Assembly: GCA_038327195.1 (NCBI GenBank)
Contig: JBBQKU010000001.1
Location: 1 to 64,000 of the forward strand
Source of the DNA: UBA4416 sp038327195
GTDB lineage: Bacteria; Bacteroidota; Bacteroidia; B-17B0; Aurantibacillaceae
Direction of reading: 5' to 3'
DNA: 64,000 nt
A program made the position numbers and the translations under genes. The notes under the pieces are model-generated. The model did not search any database, was not told where the DNA came from, and worked only from the letters and a program-made list of their open reading frames with translations. Shown here piece by piece: positions 1-8,528 of the stretch (the first letter of the stretch is position 1; the number at the start of each line of letters is the position of its first letter).

Positions 1-345
1 TCATCAACAATTTGTGTTGGTCAATCAACGTCTTTAACATCAGTAGGCGCAACAACCTATAGTTGGAATACGGGATCAACTTTAAATCCACTAACGGTTT
101 CTCCATTAGCAACAACAAATTATACAGTAACAGGAACAACAGCAGGTTGCACCAATACAGCAGTGGCAACTGTATCTGTAAATCCATTACCTATTGTAAC
201 CGTAAACTCATCAACAATTTGTGAGGGGCAAGCCACCACTTTAACATCAGTAGGCGCAACAACCTATAGTTGGAATACAGGATCAACTTTAAACCCACTA
301 ACGGTTTCTCCATTAGCAACAACTGGTTATACAGTTACTGGCACA
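1..345 (+). repeat. Tandem in-frame 207 bp repeat inside the surface-protein gene
   Basis: Bases 1-138 and 208-345 are near identical, giving a period of 207 bp (69 codons). The shared core runs from TCATCAACAATTTGTG through the Y-S-W-N-T-G codons to the CCACTAACGGTTTCTCC stretch. Differences are few, so the duplication is recent or is being homogenised. More copies may lie upstream of the window. Confidence 0.85.
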
Positions 346-1371
346 TCGTTATTTGGTTGTTCAAGCACAATTTATGGAACTGTAGTTGTTATAGCTTCTC
401 CAACTATAACTGCTTTAGCTAGTCAGCCAGTAATTTGCGCAGGAGCAATTTCAAATTTAAGTGCATTTGGAGCTGTTAATTACACATGGTCTGCTGGTGG
501 TGCTTTAACAAGTACTGTTTCAGTTTTTCCAATTATAACTACAACTTATACTGTAACAGGTTCAAACGGTATTGGACCTTTAATTTGTTCAAATTCACAA
601 ACTGTGCTTGTAACTGTAATCCCTCAAACAACCGTTATAGCTTCTGTTTCGCATCCTATTTGTTTTGGTGAATCAGAATACATTTATGCTGAAGGTGGTG
701 ATATATATAGTTGGTTGCCTACTATTGGCGTTTCAAATCCATCTTCGTTTTCTACATTAGTAAAACCAACTACAACTACCATCTATACAGTTACGGCTTC
801 TCATGGAGGATTATGTTCAGGAACTGCAACATTAGAAATTATTGTACACCCTTTGCCTTATGTATATGCCGGTGTTGATACAACAATTAATATGGATGAA
901 ATTTATGTACTCCAAGGGATGGGCAATGTAACTGTGGGGTTTTTATCGCCAAATAGTATCCCTTTAATTTGCAATTATTGTTCGGCTGTAGAAGTAAGTC
1001 CAAAAGAAACAACGTGTTATACATTGAAAGGCGAAAGTGAATTTGGTTGCGTTGCTTATGATGAAGTATGTATTAATGTTACCAAAGATTGGAATGTTTA
1101 TATTCCTAATGCATTTTCTCCGAATGGTGATTCTGACAATGAAATTTTTATACCAGTAGGTTATGGTTTATCGGAAATTAAACTTTACATTTTTGACAGA
1201 TGGGGAGCCCAAATATTTAAAAGCCATGATGATGTTGTTGGTTGGAATGGTGAATATAATGGCAACCCATGCGAACAAAATGTGTATGTATATAAAGCAG
1301 AAATTAAAACGATGACTGGGCTTAAATTTTTTAGAACAGGCCATGTTACTTTACTCTCTGATTTAAAATAA
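1..1371 (+). CDS. Gliding motility-associated C-terminal domain protein (5'-truncated, repetitive surface protein)
   Basis: The frame is open from base 1, so the true start lies upstream and only the last 456 codons are here. The visible part is a chain of Ig/PKD-like modules of the type 'C-x-G-x(n)-L-T-[SA]-x-G-A-x-x-Y-x-W', rich in Thr, Ser and Val. The end (about 1090-1368) is a gliding-type sorting domain (TIGR04131/CHU_C-like): it contains YIPNAFSPNGD, then FDRWG and a WNGEYNG segment. Proteins with this ending are exported by the type IX secretion system and stay on or near the cell surface; several are adhesins. The first two modules are near-duplicates at DNA level. The ligand cannot be told from the sequence. 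A start at 163 would be an artefact of truncation. Confidence 0.85.
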   Translation, partial: SSTICVGQSTSLTSVGATTYSWNTGSTLNPLTVSPLATTNYTVTGTTAGCTNTAVATVSVNPLPIVTVNSSTICEGQATTLTSVGATTYSWNTGSTLNPLTVSPLATTGYTVTGTSLFGCSSTIYGTVVVIASPTITALASQPVICAGAISNLSAFGAVNYTWSAGGALTSTVSVFPIITTTYTVTGSNGIGPLICSNSQTVLVTVIPQTTVIASVSHPICFGESEYIYAEGGDIYSWLPTIGVSNPSSFSTLVKPTTTTIYTVTASHGGLCSGTATLEIIVHPLPYVYAGVDTTINMDEIYVLQGMGNVTVGFLSPNSIPLICNYCSAVEVSPKETTCYTLKGESEFGCVAYDEVCINVTKDWNVYIPNAFSPNGDSDNEIFIPVGYGLSEIKLYIFDRWGAQIFKSHDDVVGWNGEYNGNPCEQNVYVYKAEIKTMTGLKFFRTGHVTLLSDLK

Positions 1372-1777
1372 GATTATTTTAATAATAGAGCTCACTCAAG
1401 AAGTAATTTTTATTTTGATACTTTATTTACTGGATACTTCGGCAGGCGCCGCAAGTGTAAAAAAAGTTACAAAAAACAAAGTAGAAAAGCAAACTCTAAT
1501 TTGTTTATTGCACAAAAAGCCTTCGCAACGCCACATGAAAAAATGGCTATTACATGAACTGGCTCATCGCTTATTAAGTTTATTCCTGCACCTTTTCTTC
1601 AATACAGTCTCATTATTACTAACATAATGTTTTCAATAAAACTAACGTATTGTCACTAATTTTTATTTAGTAGTTTGATTTTTTTACCTATACACTACCT
1701 TTTTTGATTAAATAATAATAATTACAATAATAATTTCTACTCTTGCACGATAAGGTCAATGGTAGAATGTTATATGG
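1372..1777. other. Intergenic stretch, no gene supported
   Basis: About 400 bp between the surface-protein gene and the convergent monooxygenase. A 70-codon frame at 1415-1627 has no recognisable domain, no upstream promoter match and a low-complexity leucine-rich end, so I do not call it. A GC-rich patch near 1435-1460 stands out from the otherwise very AT-rich spacer. I see no hairpin terminator for either flanking gene. Confidence 0.5.
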
Positions 1778-3235
1778 TTATCTGTCTTTTTTCTTTAAGT
1801 AGCTCCCTCTCGGCTCATTGCCCTCATGGAGCACGATTTTGGAATGTAGAAACTGAGCAGCCTCTGCTGAATCTTTTACTTTGGAAGCTGTACGTTCTAA
1901 CATTTTTGTTTCAAACTTTGTTAATACGCTTTTCCTTATTCCAGCTTCTCTCCATTCAGATAATGGCTTACATCCTTTTGATATCCCTCGTGCTAGTGCT
2001 AATGCATCCAAGAGAGCTTGATTCGCCCCTTGGCCCTTAAACGGACTCATAGGGTGAGCAGCATCTCCAATCAATGTCACTTTTCCCCATTTGTCCATCA
2101 TTTCGCACTCAAGTAATTCTCGGTCATACACAGGATAGCCTGAAACATTAGCTACTGTGGTGGTCGATAAAATCTGAGGGATAGGATTGTGCCATTGAGT
2201 TCTACGACACGCTTCTTCCTTGAGCGCTTGAGGTCCTTGCGCACTCAGCTCCTTAGCCTCTTGTTCTGACATTGGAAAACTAAGTTGCCACATCACAGAG
2301 TCTGACGAATAAGGCATTATATAGATTCGCTCAATACCATTGGCAGTTTGAAACACGGTGGCAGAGTCTAATAAAGGACTAGTGATACCTTCGAGGGCCG
2401 CTAAAGGACAAATACCCAATATTACAATACAACCTAAATAACGTAAAGGCTTAAAATCTTCACCAATCAGAAACTTTCGCACCGAACTACGAATGCCATC
2501 TGCACCAACCACAAGATCTGCTTTTGCATGCTTTATCTCTCCATTCGTTCGAAAGCTCAATTCAACACTTTCGTTAACACAATCTTTTAAATCTATCAAT
2601 TGATGTCCCCATTGCACCGCATGATGTCCACCAAGCAGCTCAAGCAAATCTAAACGTAAAGACTGGCGTGAGATATGAATATTTGTTCGCCTTGGAGATG
2701 TTTTCACTTCTGAATGGATCCACTTTCTCATCCCCCATTCACCAATCACTTTTCCATCAGTTGTGTGAACTACATGTCTTGTTGAAATTACCGCTTCTTT
2801 TAGAGAGAAAACACCCAATGCCTCAATTGCTTTACTTGCTTGTTGTAAAGTGAGGCCATAACCTTGAGATCGAGAATTGAATTCATTATCGCGTTCATAA
2901 ATGGTAAACGGAATTCCACGATGTAAACAAGCCACCGCCATGGCCACTCCTCCTATGCCACCACCAATAATAGCAACATGTGGATAGTTTTCTGTATCAG
3001 GTAAAGGATGACTGGTAGAGCAAATTATTCCTAATCCTGAACAATTTAAGCAGATATAAGGATGACCTTTAGGACGAATAGGAGCTACACCAGAACTATT
3101 AGTTTTTTCAAATTCCTCGTATGCCATCTCGAATCGGATTCTCGCCTTTTTTCCGAGCTTATGGTTTTTTTTGCCGCTTCCCCAACATTCCATGCAAATG
3201 GACCAGTTAGCTTCTTTTTGAATTACACTTTTCAA
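1778..3235 (-). CDS. FAD-dependent monooxygenase (group A, TetX/PHBH-like) with N-terminal DnaJ-like zinc finger
   Basis: 485 residues. The FAD-binding Rossmann motif GGGIGG is at residues 91-96 and an acidic YERD follows at about 113; the second FAD motif GDAAHPMSPFKGQGAN starts near residue 390. DLVVGADGIRSSVR in the middle is the usual DG motif of this class. Such enzymes use NAD(P)H and O2 to hydroxylate an aromatic or polycyclic substrate; which one cannot be seen. The first 80 residues are unusual: two CxxCxGxG motifs (C14/C17 and C62/C65) as in the DnaJ cysteine-rich domain. Lines counted by hand give 42-47% GC, clearly above the neighbours, so horizontal acquisition is likely. It stands alone between the surface-protein gene and phaC. 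Confidence 0.8.
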   Translation of the reverse strand: MKSVIQKEANWSICMECWGSGKKNHKLGKKARIRFEMAYEEFEKTNSSGVAPIRPKGHPYICLNCSGLGIICSTSHPLPDTENYPHVAIIGGGIGGVAMAVACLHRGIPFTIYERDNEFNSRSQGYGLTLQQASKAIEALGVFSLKEAVISTRHVVHTTDGKVIGEWGMRKWIHSEVKTSPRRTNIHISRQSLRLDLLELLGGHHAVQWGHQLIDLKDCVNESVELSFRTNGEIKHAKADLVVGADGIRSSVRKFLIGEDFKPLRYLGCIVILGICPLAALEGITSPLLDSATVFQTANGIERIYIMPYSSDSVMWQLSFPMSEQEAKELSAQGPQALKEEACRRTQWHNPIPQILSTTTVANVSGYPVYDRELLECEMMDKWGKVTLIGDAAHPMSPFKGQGANQALLDALALARGISKGCKPLSEWREAGIRKSVLTKFETKMLERTASKVKDSAEAAQFLHSKIVLHEGNEPRGSYLKKKDR

Positions 3236-3430
3236 TTTTTTTAATTTAGTCTAATCTTTAGGCATAACGTTTTAAAGCTTTGTCTAAAAAAATTGTGCTG
3301 ACAAAGCTAAATTTTTTGTAGTCATTTCCAAATAAAAAAATAATTCACTTTCACGAATTGAATTATTTTTCAGATGTGTTAATGTCTGTCAAACATTTTG
3401 AATAGGCTTTTTTAGCAATACTCACCTCTA

Positions 3431-4477
3431 TTAATCTCTCTTTTTTAACCAAGCTGTAACTGCTGGTGCTAATTCTTTTTGTGATTTGCTTCCAACAAAT
3501 ACACCAATGTGACCACCTTTAAAGCTGTATAGCTCTTTATCTTTTGAGCCTACTAAATCATTTAATGGAATTGTAGCCGCAGGAGGAACTAAATGATCTT
3601 CGGTTGCATATATATTTAATAAATTACAAGTCAAGTTTTTTAAGTTTACTTTTTTGCCACCAACTTCCAACTCTCCTTTTACTAATTTATTTTCTTGATA
3701 TAAATCTTTCATAAACTCTTTAAAACATTGGCCAGCTTGGTCAGGACTTTCGCTAATCCATTTTTCCATTCTTAAAAAATTAAGTAATTTTTCTTTATCA
3801 TCAATGGAATTATTCATGGTTTGTTGTTTCATAAATTTCATCATCGGTTTAAGCATATCAAACCCCTGATTTAAAAAATCACCTGGTATTATTCCATCAA
3901 AACCTTCAACAATTTTATCAAAGTCCATGTCTTTGCTCCATCTAAACAATAAGCCATCATTGGTTTTAAAATCAATTGGTGTTACATGTGTTACTAAATT
4001 TTTTATTTTATTTGGGTATAATGAAGAATAAATAACACTTAAGGTTCCGCCTTGACAAATACTTAAAATATTAATTTTCTCTATTCTGTTTTTTTTACGA
4101 ATAAAATCAACACAATTATTAATGTAACCATTTACATAGTCATCAATGCTTAAGTACTTATCTACTTTTGTAGGATAACCCCAGTCAATTAAATAGACAT
4201 CTAGCCCAGCATCTAATAAGTTTTTTATGTAGCTTCTGTCAGGTTGAATATCTAACATTTTATAGGTGTTTACCAATGCGTATACAATTAAAACAGGAGT
4301 TTTGAAAGTAGCTTCAGTTTCTCTATCGTATTTATATAAGGTGAGTTTATCTTCGGTATAAACAGTCGTTTTTGGAGTGGTAGCAATTTCCACTTCGTTT
4401 AAATTATTAAACGTTTCATAACTTTTAAGCAATTTGCTTGTCATATCATGCATTTCTTCAACTAGTTTATGTTCCAT
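3431..4477 (-). CDS. phaC: Class III polyhydroxyalkanoate synthase, catalytic subunit PhaC
   Basis: 348 residues, the usual size of class III PhaC (about 350), against about 590 for class I. It polymerises (R)-3-hydroxyacyl-CoA into PHA on the granule surface. The catalytic triad can be read: nucleophile Cys141 in SICQGG (the first Gly of the lipase-like box is Ser here), Asp294 in YATEDHLVPP, and His323 in GGHIGVF. All three are offset by 8 from Allochromatium vinosum PhaC (C149/D302/H331), which strongly supports the family. Its partner PhaE is on the same strand but separated by an unrelated membrane-protein gene. Confidence 0.93.
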   Translation of the reverse strand: MEHKLVEEMHDMTSKLLKSYETFNNLNEVEIATTPKTTVYTEDKLTLYKYDRETEATFKTPVLIVYALVNTYKMLDIQPDRSYIKNLLDAGLDVYLIDWGYPTKVDKYLSIDDYVNGYINNCVDFIRKKNRIEKINILSICQGGTLSVIYSSLYPNKIKNLVTHVTPIDFKTNDGLLFRWSKDMDFDKIVEGFDGIIPGDFLNQGFDMLKPMMKFMKQQTMNNSIDDKEKLLNFLRMEKWISESPDQAGQCFKEFMKDLYQENKLVKGELEVGGKKVNLKNLTCNLLNIYATEDHLVPPAATIPLNDLVGSKDKELYSFKGGHIGVFVGSKSQKELAPAVTAWLKKRD

Positions 4478-4540
4478 AAGTTCAGTTTATTTCCTTGTAA
4501 ATTTACTATTTTTTCCGCTTTTTATTTTAGTTTTTCACTA

Positions 4541-6373
4541 TTATTTTATGATTTCGTAATCACGATTTGTAAGTATAAACTCCGTTTTTATTTGATCAAA
4601 ATAAGCTTCGTTTTTACTTTCATTATTCCATATAAAAATACTGACGTGATCTATATTTTCTAGTTCGTTTTTATCATGATATAAATCTTTTTCATAAACT
4701 TCGTGTCCAAATTCTTTGTATTCCCATTTGCCAAATTGAATTTTATCAGGTGTTATATAAAATGGTGTTTCTGATAATAGGCTATCAGCTTTGTTATAAA
4801 ATTTAAAATAAATCTGAATACCATTAATTTTTTCAGTAAAATAACACCAAAACGAAAATCGAATTTGCTTTATGCCCTTATTTCTGTATAAACTAGGCAT
4901 TTTATAATCAAAGGTTTTAGAAAATGGCGAAATAGAATCTAATACTGCCGAATAATTTCCTTCCTTTTTATAGTATTTTGATTTTCTGCCAGTATAGTAT
5001 TCTGTTTCAAAATTTTCAAGATGAGATTCTTCTTTTAAAATGGTAGAAGGAGGAATGGAATATAAATTACTTGGAATTGTTTTGAAAAAATTCTTCCAAA
5101 ATAATTCTTTGTGCGTATAAAATTCATCAAGAATGCCATGATGGATTTGATAATTTTTAAGTTGATAATAACTCAAATTTAAACACAGAATAAAAATTGT
5201 TAGCATTTTTCCATATGAAATTTTGCTTAAATGATTTAATAGTGCTGCTAAAAGTATTGCTAATATTGGGTAGTAATCTATTAACGTTCTTGGTGTTATT
5301 GTCCAATACCACCATGAACTATATATATAAAGTACTAAAATAAAAACAAGTGGAAAAATTATTTTTTGCCTCATATTTTCCAAATAAAATATACCAAAAA
5401 AAGATATGCCTGCAATAGGTACATATAAAAACAAACCTGCATTATAACCTATAACAGTTTGAAATAATTTTGGATTCGTGAAATAAAATTTATCACCTGA
5501 ATATGTATTTGCTATAAACGAATGAGTTTGAGCGTATAAAATACTAAACTGATTAAAAAGTACAGCAAATATTGTTATTGAAATAAGTATGTGAATGAAT
5601 TTTATTTTTTCGGAATGGCGTTTTGTTTTAAAAAAACAACTTGGAATAAGCGCTGGTGTTATAAGTATTATTAATCCGTTTAATGGTCGAATGCAACAAA
5701 TAATAATTAAAAACAAGCTCGTGAGTAAAAACCATTTTAATTTATTGTCAGGTTGATTAAAAAATAAATAAGCGCTATAAATAAATAGTGTTACAAATGT
5801 GAACGAATACACATGAGATTGTGAATTAAGCTGTATGCTATAATTAAATAAATGTGTTCCGTAAAAAATAGTAATTGGAACCAAAACAGATACGAGTTCA
5901 TTTTTAAAAAGTATAACCAAAAGTTTTTTTAAAAAAAATAACCCCAGAAATAAATATAATAAAGAAGCAAATCCAATTCCTAATTGATATGGCAATGAAA
6001 ATCCATCTGTGGGATAATTTAAAATTTTTGCTGCAAAATGTGAAATGGTAAAAAATGGTAACCACAAAAAAGATAAACCCTGATAGTATTTGTTGATGTA
6101 TTTGCCTTTATATAAGGATAAAAAATTTTCAGATGGATTTTTAGTGCTCGAGTATTCGTAATTTTTTTGATGAACCTCATTAAACCATTTAAATTCAAAG
6201 TTTGTATCGTGGTAAATATATGTTGCTGGTAAATACACATAGTATCCCAAACCATCTCCATCAATAAATTTATTATAAGGTGAATTTAAAGGGCGTGTTA
6301 AAAAAAATACAATCAAAATGGATAATATAAATCCAAAATAAATTTTGTTGTATGTGTTTTTAAACCAATTCAT
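4541..6373 (-). CDS. Polytopic membrane protein, GT-C/GT39-like glycosyltransferase candidate
   Basis: 610 residues with about ten hydrophobic segments between residues 12 and 400, then a soluble C-terminal part of about 180 residues with a beta-rich, carbohydrate-binding-like look. The first external loop holds an acidic DGDG motif followed by YYVYLPA, as in lipid-linked sugar-dependent GT-C transferases. It would transfer a sugar on the outer face of the inner membrane; acceptor unknown. It lies between phaE and phaC. A strong hairpin ends 9 bp before its start codon, so expression probably depends on read-through from phaE or an unseen promoter. Function is inferred from topology only. Confidence 0.5.
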   Translation of the reverse strand: MNWFKNTYNKIYFGFILSILIVFFLTRPLNSPYNKFIDGDGLGYYVYLPATYIYHDTNFEFKWFNEVHQKNYEYSSTKNPSENFLSLYKGKYINKYYQGLSFLWLPFFTISHFAAKILNYPTDGFSLPYQLGIGFASLLYLFLGLFFLKKLLVILFKNELVSVLVPITIFYGTHLFNYSIQLNSQSHVYSFTFVTLFIYSAYLFFNQPDNKLKWFLLTSLFLIIICCIRPLNGLIILITPALIPSCFFKTKRHSEKIKFIHILISITIFAVLFNQFSILYAQTHSFIANTYSGDKFYFTNPKLFQTVIGYNAGLFLYVPIAGISFFGIFYLENMRQKIIFPLVFILVLYIYSSWWYWTITPRTLIDYYPILAILLAALLNHLSKISYGKMLTIFILCLNLSYYQLKNYQIHHGILDEFYTHKELFWKNFFKTIPSNLYSIPPSTILKEESHLENFETEYYTGRKSKYYKKEGNYSAVLDSISPFSKTFDYKMPSLYRNKGIKQIRFSFWCYFTEKINGIQIYFKFYNKADSLLSETPFYITPDKIQFGKWEYKEFGHEVYEKDLYHDKNELENIDHVSIFIWNNESKNEAYFDQIKTEFILTNRDYEIIK

Positions 6374-6382
6374 AATAAATAA

Positions 6383-6413
6383 AAAAGGTTGTCTTAATGA
6401 TAGACAACCTTTT
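6383..6413 (-). terminator. Intrinsic terminator after phaE
   Basis: Perfect 12 bp stem AAAAGGTTGTCT / AGACAACCTTTT with a 7-nt loop, followed on the minus strand by a T run. It lies 22 bp past the phaE stop and ends 9 bp before the start codon of the membrane-protein gene. Confidence 0.85.
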
Positions 6414-6435
6414 AAAATTATAATTTTATTTTAAA

Positions 6436-7845
6436 TTATTTCTTTTTAGTTTTTGCAGCTTTTTCTTCATCAAATAACTCAACAGAAGCAGCGTTAGTCA
6501 TTGCTAATTTAGTTTGTAAATCCTTTACAGTCTTTTTTAAGTCGTGCATTGTTTTATAAACTTCTTCCATTTCACTTTTAAAAGTTATAGGATATTGTTC
6601 AAATACATTTTCAAATTGTTTTTCGAAATGTTTTTTCACATCCATGCTTAAATTTAAAGCCTCACCTTTTACTTTGCTGAATTCATCAGTTGCGAATAAA
6701 TCAGCAAACATTTTTTCATTTCTTTTAACCCATTCGTTATACATATCGTTTGCAGTTGGAGGTGTAAAAGTACCAGATTGCAAATCTTTATATTTCTCTT
6801 GAGTTTCCTTTGCTAGTTCTTCCATTGAAGATTGCATTGTTTTGTAAAGTTGTGATTGTAATTCGCTTTGTTTAACACTAAACTCAGTAACCTTATCCAT
6901 TAAAGCAATTGTAGCTTCAATATTTTCTTTTTCTTTACCAGTTTTAGATAATTTTAATAAAGGTTCAAAAGTTTTACCAAATACGTTATTCATTTTAGCA
7001 TACAAATCTTTCATTTGTTCTGAGTTTCCAGAAAACATTTCAGGGAATTGTGCAGTCATGTTTTTCATTTGCTCAACATATTCTTTTCCTAAACCATTTT
7101 GATTTACAAAAAAGTCTTGTAATTGTTTTGTAGATCCTTCAAAAACATCTTTCAAACTTGCATTATTAAAAAATGAACCAAAAACTTGTTCTGTCATTTT
7201 TTTATAATTTTCAGTGTTGTTAATGTTTTTCCATGTTTCCATACTAAAGTCGTTATTTTGAATAGCCTTTAACATTGGTTGAAACATCTCTTGAATTTTC
7301 ATAGTCATTTGATTTCCTTCAAACATGTTTTTAAACATATCTTTATTAAAAGGATTTGTCATTGTATTAGAAAATGAATCATAAGATGTATTCATTGTTC
7401 CCATCCAACTATTATAAATATTTGTCCAAGCATTATTCATCGTACTATAGCTGTTGTTAATATCGTTAGCTGTTTTTCCGAAATTAATAGCAGAGTTATA
7501 AACGCTTTGGTTAAAATCAGCCATTTGTTTTGCACCATTCATTTGTTGGCTATACCAGTTTTTAAAAAACTCTTCTGGTCTAGTATTAGAGTTCATAAAT
7601 GGATTAGATGTAAATGGATTTGCCATCATTGGGTTTGCCATAAATGGATTTGAACCATTTGCTTGCATTCCATTAAACATGGCAGCTTGTTTATCCATCA
7701 TGTCTTTATACACATTTTGGCTATCACCCATTGGGTTTCCAGATGTAAAAGCTGTTTGGAATTTTTTTGCTGAATCCATCCAAGTATTCATTGCTGTTGC
7801 TTGCGCATCCATCATATTATCGATGATAGGGTTGTTTGTTTTCAT
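6436..7845 (-). CDS. phaE: Class III PHA synthase subunit PhaE
   Basis: 469 residues, longer than the typical 360-380 of PhaE. No enzymatic motif; it is Met-, Asn- and Phe-rich with long amphipathic helices, a conserved-looking middle (NAWTNIYNSWMGTMN) and a C-terminal coiled coil (EVYKTMHDLKKTVKDLQTK) ending in a lysine-rich tail. PhaE activates PhaC and helps it bind the nascent granule. Residues 65-84 hold four tandem pentapeptides of the form [AS]NP[FM][MT]. A 7-bp palindrome lies in the leader. An alternative is a phasin-like granule protein; the nearby class III PhaC favours PhaE. Confidence 0.82.
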   Translation of the reverse strand: MKTNNPIIDNMMDAQATAMNTWMDSAKKFQTAFTSGNPMGDSQNVYKDMMDKQAAMFNGMQANGSNPFMANPMMANPFTSNPFMNSNTRPEEFFKNWYSQQMNGAKQMADFNQSVYNSAINFGKTANDINNSYSTMNNAWTNIYNSWMGTMNTSYDSFSNTMTNPFNKDMFKNMFEGNQMTMKIQEMFQPMLKAIQNNDFSMETWKNINNTENYKKMTEQVFGSFFNNASLKDVFEGSTKQLQDFFVNQNGLGKEYVEQMKNMTAQFPEMFSGNSEQMKDLYAKMNNVFGKTFEPLLKLSKTGKEKENIEATIALMDKVTEFSVKQSELQSQLYKTMQSSMEELAKETQEKYKDLQSGTFTPPTANDMYNEWVKRNEKMFADLFATDEFSKVKGEALNLSMDVKKHFEKQFENVFEQYPITFKSEMEEVYKTMHDLKKTVKDLQTKLAMTNAASVELFDEEKAAKTKKK

Positions 7846-7881
7846 TCTTTTTTGTTTTAAATATTAGTAAAATCGGCTTAT

Positions 7882-7898
7882 GTGCTGAAAATCAGCAC
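7882..7898 (-). promoter_or_regulatory. Palindrome in the phaE leader (possible operator)
   Basis: GTGCTGA-AAA-TCAGCAC, a perfect 7 bp inverted repeat, centred about 45 bp upstream of the phaE start in the divergent phaE/phaJ region. Short palindromes here could bind a granule-linked repressor or act as a leader hairpin. No regulator gene is nearby. Confidence 0.4.
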
Positions 7899-8029
7899 TT
7901 TATATGCCTCTTTTCAAATCTGTCGCAAATATCGGCATTTTTTTATATACGTGTCAAGTTTATTTGTATTAATTTATTGTTAATTCATCGTTTTAAAATT
8001 TTAATTCATCTAAATCGATATGGATTTTT

Positions 8030-8057
8030 TTGAAAATTTGATATTGTCATATTTTTG
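8030..8057 (+). promoter_or_regulatory. Bacteroidota-type promoter of the phaJ-phaB operon
   Basis: TTG at 8030-8032, 17 bp spacer, then TATTTTTG at 8050-8057, which matches the TAnnTTTG -7 element. It sits 26 bp upstream of the phaJ start codon. Confidence 0.6.
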
Positions 8058-8083
8058 TACGATAATTACAAAAAGTAAATTTT

Positions 8084-8491
8084 ATGATAGAACTTGGACA
8101 AACTTATACTCATGATTTTAAATTTTCGCAAGAAGAAGTTAATCGTTTTGCAGAAGTAACAGGAGATAAAAATCCTGTTCATACAAATGCAGAATTTGCC
8201 GCAACCACAATTTTTAAAAAACCTGTTATGCACGGTATGCTTGGCGCTGCTTTATTTAGTAAGGTGTTTGGCGTTTTATTTCCTGGAGAAGGAACTATTT
8301 ATTTAAAGCAATCTCTTAATTTTTTAAGACCAATGTATGTAGATATTGATTATACTGCTGAGTTCAAAGTTATTGAATTAATAAAAGAAAAAAATAGAGC
8401 AGTTGTAGAAACAATTATAAAAGATAAATTAACTGGAAAGATTTGCACGAGTGGTGAAGCAACAGTTATGAATTCAGAAAAAATAAAATAA
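8084..8491 (+). CDS. phaJ: MaoC-like (R)-specific enoyl-CoA hydratase PhaJ
   Basis: 135 residues with a single hotdog fold, the size of PhaJ. The R-hydratase signature is present: catalytic Asp28 and His33 in TGDKNPVHTN, and GMLGAALFSKVFG downstream. It hydrates trans-2-enoyl-CoA from beta-oxidation to (R)-3-hydroxyacyl-CoA, the direct substrate of PhaC. It is divergent from phaE and followed 37 bp later by phaB, so the plus-strand genes look like the monomer-supply half of the PHA locus. A general MaoC dehydratase is the alternative, but the context is clear. Confidence 0.88.
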   Translation: MIELGQTYTHDFKFSQEEVNRFAEVTGDKNPVHTNAEFAATTIFKKPVMHGMLGAALFSKVFGVLFPGEGTIYLKQSLNFLRPMYVDIDYTAEFKVIELIKEKNRAVVETIIKDKLTGKICTSGEATVMNSEKIK

Positions 8492-8528
8492 TATTATTTA
8501 AATATAATTTTCATTTAAAAATAACATC

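Noticed and set aside
1415..1627. 70-codon open frame in the gap after the surface-protein gene
   Set aside because: No recognisable domain, low-complexity leucine-rich end, no promoter or start context; most likely a chance frame.
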